From positions 1 through 51,199 of the forward strand of contig JANBRJ010000112.1 in NCBI GenBank assembly GCA_027577595.1: 51,199 nt of DNA. The letters run 5' to 3'. Positions within the stretch are counted from its first letter, which is position 1. Every line of letters begins with the position of its first letter. Origin of the DNA: Coemansia sp. RSA 487 (lineage: Eukaryota; Kickxellomycota; Kickxellomycetes; Kickxellales; Kickxellaceae). Under the pieces are notes generated by a model. That model was given only the letters and a program-made list of their open reading frames with translations, did no database searches and had not been told where the DNA came from. Shown piece by piece: positions 46,616-51,199 of the stretch. The translations under genes were made by a program, and so were the position numbers.

Positions 46616-49600
46616 GGAGCTTGGTTAACAGGGGGAGGAGGCTGTGAGTACGGCACTGTCTGCTGAGTATACTGCATCGGCTGCTGCTGTACTGGCTGCT
46701 GCTGCGCTAGCTGCTGCTGCTGACCAAGTGGTGTGTGCGTATTGAAATGAGTAGGACCAGCAGTATCAGAACCCGTGGTCTGCGATGCGCTTCCTTGTAC
46801 CCACGCAGCTGTATGTTCATACGAAGAAGAGTACGTGCCCTCGGTCCGCATTGGCAAGCCTGCCGATCCACTAACAGGGACAGCAGTCGCTTGCTGCTGG
46901 GGAACTGGCGAGTATGGAGGCGGAGCGCTCACTGCAGCGTTATTGCCCTGACTCATGCTGGACGGAAGCTGGTTTGCTTCGTACCCAGGCACATCGTACG
47001 AGTACGGATCGGGGTTACCATCATACGGGTCGCCCTTTGTTTGCATCCCATGGCTTGCGGATGCCATCGGCGTCACAGGAGCGTCGGAGCTACTTGGTGC
47101 CGTGTAGCTGCGGTACGTAACGCTCTGGCGCATCTGGGGCTTTGCTCCCGCCGCTGATGACTGGGGTGGAAGGTTATTGCTGCCGCCAGCCGTCGGTAGC
47201 TGCGGGTAGCGCAACGGCGGGATGTTGATGATGTAAGGCGTAGCCGTGCCTGTGAACGTTTCGTTTTCGACATAGAAGAACGACAAAAGACCCGGTCTCT
47301 GGCGGTCGTTGTCAAAGTCATGCTCAATGATGATTCCATACGAGCGGCGACCCAGCAGCTTCTGGTTATTGTTGGGCGGCGGCAAGTGGTTGACGTCAAA
47401 CGTAAACGTATGGTACAGCTTCTCTTCGGTAAACATATCGAAGGGCGCGGATTTGCCGGCAAAGTGGTACGCACGGAGCGTTAGGTTGTCGGCAGGCTCC
47501 TGCACAATGCCCGAAACCGTCAACTGGATCATCGACCGGAAGTCCGACACGAAGCCCCGCTGCTCCGGGTACTTGCGCGGATCAAACCTGCTGTCCGTGT
47601 ACGTGCGCAAGTGCGACGCCGCCAGACAGTTGACATGGCCCGACGTAAACGTCACACGGCACGAGCGCCTGCGCGAGAACTCCTGCAGAGAGTGCACGAG
47701 GAATGCGCGTTCCGACTTGTGCACCGCCGACGTCCAAAAGTCATTCAGCATGGTGACAGCAAGCGGCTCGCCGAACCGGTCCTGCGTGATCCAGTCGTTG
47801 CGCATCTTCTTCCCATTGTTCACCGCGTACGAGATGATCTGCGTCAGACCCGTGGTGCTGGCGCCGCGCAAAATGGACTCAAAGTTTTTGGTGCGCGGGA
47901 AGATCACCGGGTTTGACGTCACCACGATAAGGTTGGTGGTGGTTGGCGGCACGCGCGCCTCCAGCTCGTTGAATAGCATGTCGTAGCTGTGGCGGTCGAT
48001 GACGCCAGCCAGCTGGCGTTCGGTGCGCGTATCCAGCGTCAGGATCGCCGTGTATGGGCCCACCTTCTTGATGGTGTGGTAGCCCTCCGCAAGGAACCCG
48101 TGCTCGTTGTGTGCCAGCGTCGGCGTTGTGTGCGCCTGGAACAGCGCATAGTATTTGGCGCCTGTATGGCGCAGTCCGTTGAACACTGGCGTAAACTGCA
48201 GCGAGTTTGAGTGCGACCCGAATCCAGGGAAGATCTCTGTGTCAGGCGTAAACGAGTACGGGATGGTCTCGACCGCCTGGCGGAAGCACGACTGGCCCTC
48301 GAGATCCAGAGGATGACTCGTGGCGCCAATGCCGAACCATTGGCGCAGGTACTCCAGAAAATACCACCGGTCGATGGCTGACGCCATATCCGCCGTCCAC
48401 TGCACGTGCGCGCGCCTCGAGTGGTCAGTTCCTGGCAGCAGGAACGGACGCAGCACGTGCTCGCAGTCGTCCCACACGCCCTCGCCGTTGAACTGTCCTC
48501 CGGCGCCAATCCACAGATGGAACGGATTTGCCTTGTGCTTGGCCAAAAGATCGCGCAGCACAGGCCCGGACCCGCGCATCTGCGAGCGTGCCGCGTCGGG
48601 AACGCGCCGCGAGAACTGGTTATTGCTGGTCACACACATACGCCACTGCGACGCCTGTGCCGCCAGCCTGAACGAGTACGTCTGCCGCGCAGAATACGAC
48701 TGCACCGCATGCTCGTCGGCGCCCCAGTACACTTGGTACATGACGTCGACTTCGTTTTCCTGTGGAAGCGGAAGCGTGACGTCGGCACGCCAGAATGTGT
48801 ACTTGTATGTGGGCTCGGTGTAAATCGCCTTGGCCTGGAACGTTTTGGGCTTACCTGTGCCTGGTCCGTGCACCCCGTCGTCCCACACCTCGATCACGGG
48901 GATGTGCATGTTGGGCGATTGCACGGCGGATGCCACGGGTGTCGGACCCGCATGCATAGCTGAGCCCGATGTAGCCGACGAATAAGCGGGTCCCGAAGCG
49001 GTGGGGCCGCCGCTGGTAGTGCCTGCCTGTGCCTGTGAGGACGGCGGAGGTGCTGCGCGCGACCCCTGAGGAAGAAGCGACTCGTTTGTCAGCACCAGAA
49101 CCGAGCCGTGCCACAGCGCGCGCTCAAGCTCAACGTTGACGAACTGCACCATCGGCCCAATTATTGGCGGCAGCATCGGCTGCTGCTGCTGCTGTTGCTG
49201 CTGGTGGTACTGCTGGGCGGCCCCATCCATCGACTGGCGCATCGGCTGCTGCTGCTGCTGCTGCTGTTGTTGTTGTTGCATTTGTGGTGGTGGCTGCTGC
49301 TGCTGGTAGTGCTGGGCCTGGGAAACAGAGTTGAATGCATACGCACTGGAGTTCTGCGGCCCGTACCCAGGAGCAAACGACCCACCATTCCCACCAGCTG
49401 GTGGTGGCTGCTGCTGCTGGTAGTTGCGGTTGGCACTGTTGTCTGGTGCAGACGATGCAGGTGCGTGTGCCATCTGTGACGACCCTGCCACAGGCGACAC
49501 AGACAGAGGGGCAGCAGGGTGCATTTGCGGAGGAGGCGAAGAAGCGGCTGCAGGAGTAGGCACAGGAGTCAGGTGGTCGGCGCCAGTCATGCCACCCGCG

Positions 49601-49872
49601 CCGGCTTGGCTGTATGCTTGGCTATATGCAACACCAGCAGACGACGACGACGCAAGCTGAAGGTTTGCCAGCCTAGCTGCCGCATTCGACATATCGTCCG
49701 GCGCTCCTCCACCAACCTGTTGTTGCGGAATTGAAGCGTACACGCTTGACGAGGCCGGGTATGCCGACCCCGGATGCTGCTGTGCCGGCTGGGAGGTTTC
49801 GTTCATTCCGCTGAATGGATTTGTTGGTGAGAAGCGATCGTTTGCAGGCGGATGTCCTTGCGATGGGTCCAT
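46528..49872 (-). CDS. Large PhoD-like phosphatase-domain protein with polyglutamine tracts
   Basis: 1114 residues, intronless. The N-terminal 230 residues are Gln/Pro/Ser-rich with several polyQ runs, and the C-terminal 200 are similarly disordered. The central 230-830 fits the fungal PhoD-like family (yeast YGR266W type, membrane-associated, function poorly known): [120 protein letters not shown] and [13 protein letters not shown]-type text. The first metal-binding motif, usually GxGDQxYxD in this family, reads GAGGQFNGE, so the catalytic Asp seems lost. It may be a non-enzymatic scaffold. The family call is firm; activity is doubtful. Confidence 0.8.
46578..46618 (-). repeat. CAG/CTG trinucleotide run (polyGln)
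   Basis: Encodes about 14 Gln near the C-terminus of the PhoD-like protein. A second polyQ-rich block is at about 49183-49320 near its N-terminus. Both are almost pure CAG/CAA and likely length-variable. Confidence 0.95.
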
Positions 49873-50189
49873 TGGTTTGTGACTTTTTCTCCAACCCTTT
49901 GTTTTTTCTTACTGCTCTTTACACTAATATTAAGATTGGAATGTACTTTGCAAAATAAATGAATAATAGTAGTAGTAAAAGTAGAGAGGCGAATTAGCGT
50001 AAGCCCGTTATATTAAAGGGTAATTTCAAACTGAACAAGATAGAAAAGATATTGGTAGACTCTTTATACGCAGACGTGGAACTTTTTTTGCAAAAAACGG
50101 AGCAGAAAGAAAAAAAGGCTTTTTGTGCCCACCCGCACTGGCGGAAAGGAGCTTTTCAGGCGCAGCACCAAAATCCCTGATTTCGTTGC
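49873..50189. other. Intergenic; PhoD-like gene upstream region
   Basis: About 320 AT-rich bases with A-rich tracts and no credible gene. The left end of transposon copy B may begin within the last 50 bases, but I cannot see its terminus. Confidence 0.35.
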
Positions 50190-51091
50190 AGGTGGCCCCA
50201 ACTGCTGTGCTGCGCTGTCTTGCAAAATTAGTTGCATCGAATAAAGATGATGTATACGCGTTAAGTTGTGAAAGGTTTGCGGTGGTAGTGTATTTTGCGT
50301 TCCAAGAAAAAGTCGCTTGTGTCGGTTGACATTATATTTGCGCTTGGAAGCAAGAGGCGCAAACTGAGCTTTGTGGAGAAAGCTGTTTGGTACACGTCTA
50401 TTGATTCACACTAAAATAGACTGGCTTCTCGGTCTCTGCCTGTGCTTTCAATGTGGCTGGTTAACACTGATCCCAATAAAACAACAATCCGAGGAAATAC
50501 CACCACTACCTTGAACAAGAACAACAACCAAGCCATGCACTCTTTGCCGGATGTGGATATGTTGGAAGAAGACTGTCACTCAAATAAGGAGTCAGAGAAC
50601 ATATTTGTATGCATGCGCATGTTGATGGATGCTTCATTGAGAAAGCCTCAAGCCATTTCTGCTGCCAAAAAGAGAAAAGCCAATGGCAACGAGATCGGAA
50701 TTAGTGAGCGTGTTGGCACATGGACAGAGAGCACTTTCTGGTCTACATCTCAAATGTAATTGATGTGCTAGATGCAAAGAATATGAAAGACCACTATCCT
50801 GTGATGGACAATGCTCCAACCCACATGCCACTAGCCATTCGAGACCTAATAGAAAACAGACGATACAAGTGTCTATATGTGCCTCCATACTCCCCCTTTC
50901 TAAATCCCATTGAGAAGCTTTGGTCCAAAGTAAAATCGGGTGTTCGCAGAACAGTGCTTACAGCAGACGACAAACTCAGTGATAGAATATGCAAGGCAGC
51001 CAACAAAGTGACAACATCAGACTGCCAAGGCTACATCAGACATTTCATGGCATTCTTCTCTCGCTGCAAAGACGGAGAAACAAATCTTTAA
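50190..51091 (+). mobile_element. Tc1/mariner-like (DDE_3) DNA transposon, copy B, decayed
   Basis: The 3' part is an open transposase piece, 50720-51091. It contains HYPVMDNAPTHMPLAIRDLI (second catalytic Asp in MDN) and CLYVPPYSPFLNPIEKLW (catalytic Glu in NPIE, about 34 residues later), the classic DDE_3 endonuclease end, finishing DCQGYIRHFMAFFSRCKDGE. A second piece, 50442-50759 in another frame, carries KPQAISAAKKRKANGNEIGI and RVGT, normally just before the GTTAEHF-like motif, so a frameshift lies near 50715-50730. 50190-50525 matches copy A. Upstream parts have stops. No terminal inverted repeats or TA duplication could be identified. Non-autonomous as it stands. Confidence 0.85.
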
Positions 51092-51199
51092 ATCTCCTTT
51101 TTTGACAAACAAAGCTTGTACTCAATCCTCTGATTGCTGTGGATAGCTTGAAGGCCCCTTCCTTCAGTTACAATAACCAACGTTTCTGATTTTCTTTTG

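Overview
The window looks like nuclear DNA of a filamentous or zoosporangium-free early-diverging fungus, most likely Kickxellomycotina (a Coemansia-like genome). This is inferred from the gene set and architecture: compact, mostly intronless genes with coding DNA near 50% GC, AT-rich spacers, short GT-AG introns, a fungal-type PRM1, a fused PABA synthase, a fungal tRNA-Ser, a DUF4246 relic and a Tc1/mariner-type DDE_3 transposase of the type common in zygomycete genomes. No rRNA, CRISPR or prokaryotic signal is seen.

Layout. 1-2.6 kb: AT-rich, with the 3-exon start of an unidentified minus-strand gene cut by the left edge and small gene candidates. 2.7-13.6 kb: eIF3g, a single-pass membrane protein, a short-chain dehydrogenase, a tandem pair of DEK_C/SWIB chromatin proteins, the mating-fusion protein PRM1, and a small two-exon gene. 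13.7-15.9 kb: two adjoining decayed minus-strand host genes (an unnamed fungal family and DUF4246). 16.2-18.6 kb: tRNA-Ser(UGA), then PRP38 and SNU66, two tri-snRNP splicing factors side by side. 19.1-25.5 kb: a three-exon BCH/RhoGAP protein, a two-exon trypsin-like protease with a hydrophobic C-tail, and an APP1-like phosphatidate phosphatase.

25.5-32 kb is a 6.5-kb stretch with no ordinary gene. Read closely it holds a cluster of very short reading frames. Four plus-strand frames of 35-50 codons each encode one compact Cys2-His2 or Cys4 zinc finger, and three of them sit 99-128 bp downstream of a TATA-like box. A fifth minus-strand CxxC frame is divergent from the first, with a perfect palindrome in the 65-bp gap. 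This micro zinc-finger cluster is the best candidate here for an undescribed system.

32-42.3 kb: PABA synthase (ABZ1), a large Gln/Ser-rich protein I do not recognise, a stand-alone asparagine-synthase-like ATPase with a zinc ribbon, and the CTD/proteasome phosphatase UBLCP1. 42.3-43.1 kb: transposon debris, including a possible Fanzor/TnpB-like C-terminus. 43.5-49.9 kb: a second, probably GPI-anchored trypsin, propionyl-CoA carboxylase beta, and a very large PhoD-like protein with polyglutamine tracts. 50.2-51.1 kb: the 3' part of a DDE_3 DNA transposon, related to the debris at 42.7-43.05 kb.

The genes do not form one pathway. Local themes are splicing (PRP38-SNU66), surface biology (two proteases, PRM1, RhoGAP) and lipid or endocytic control (APP1, RhoGAP).
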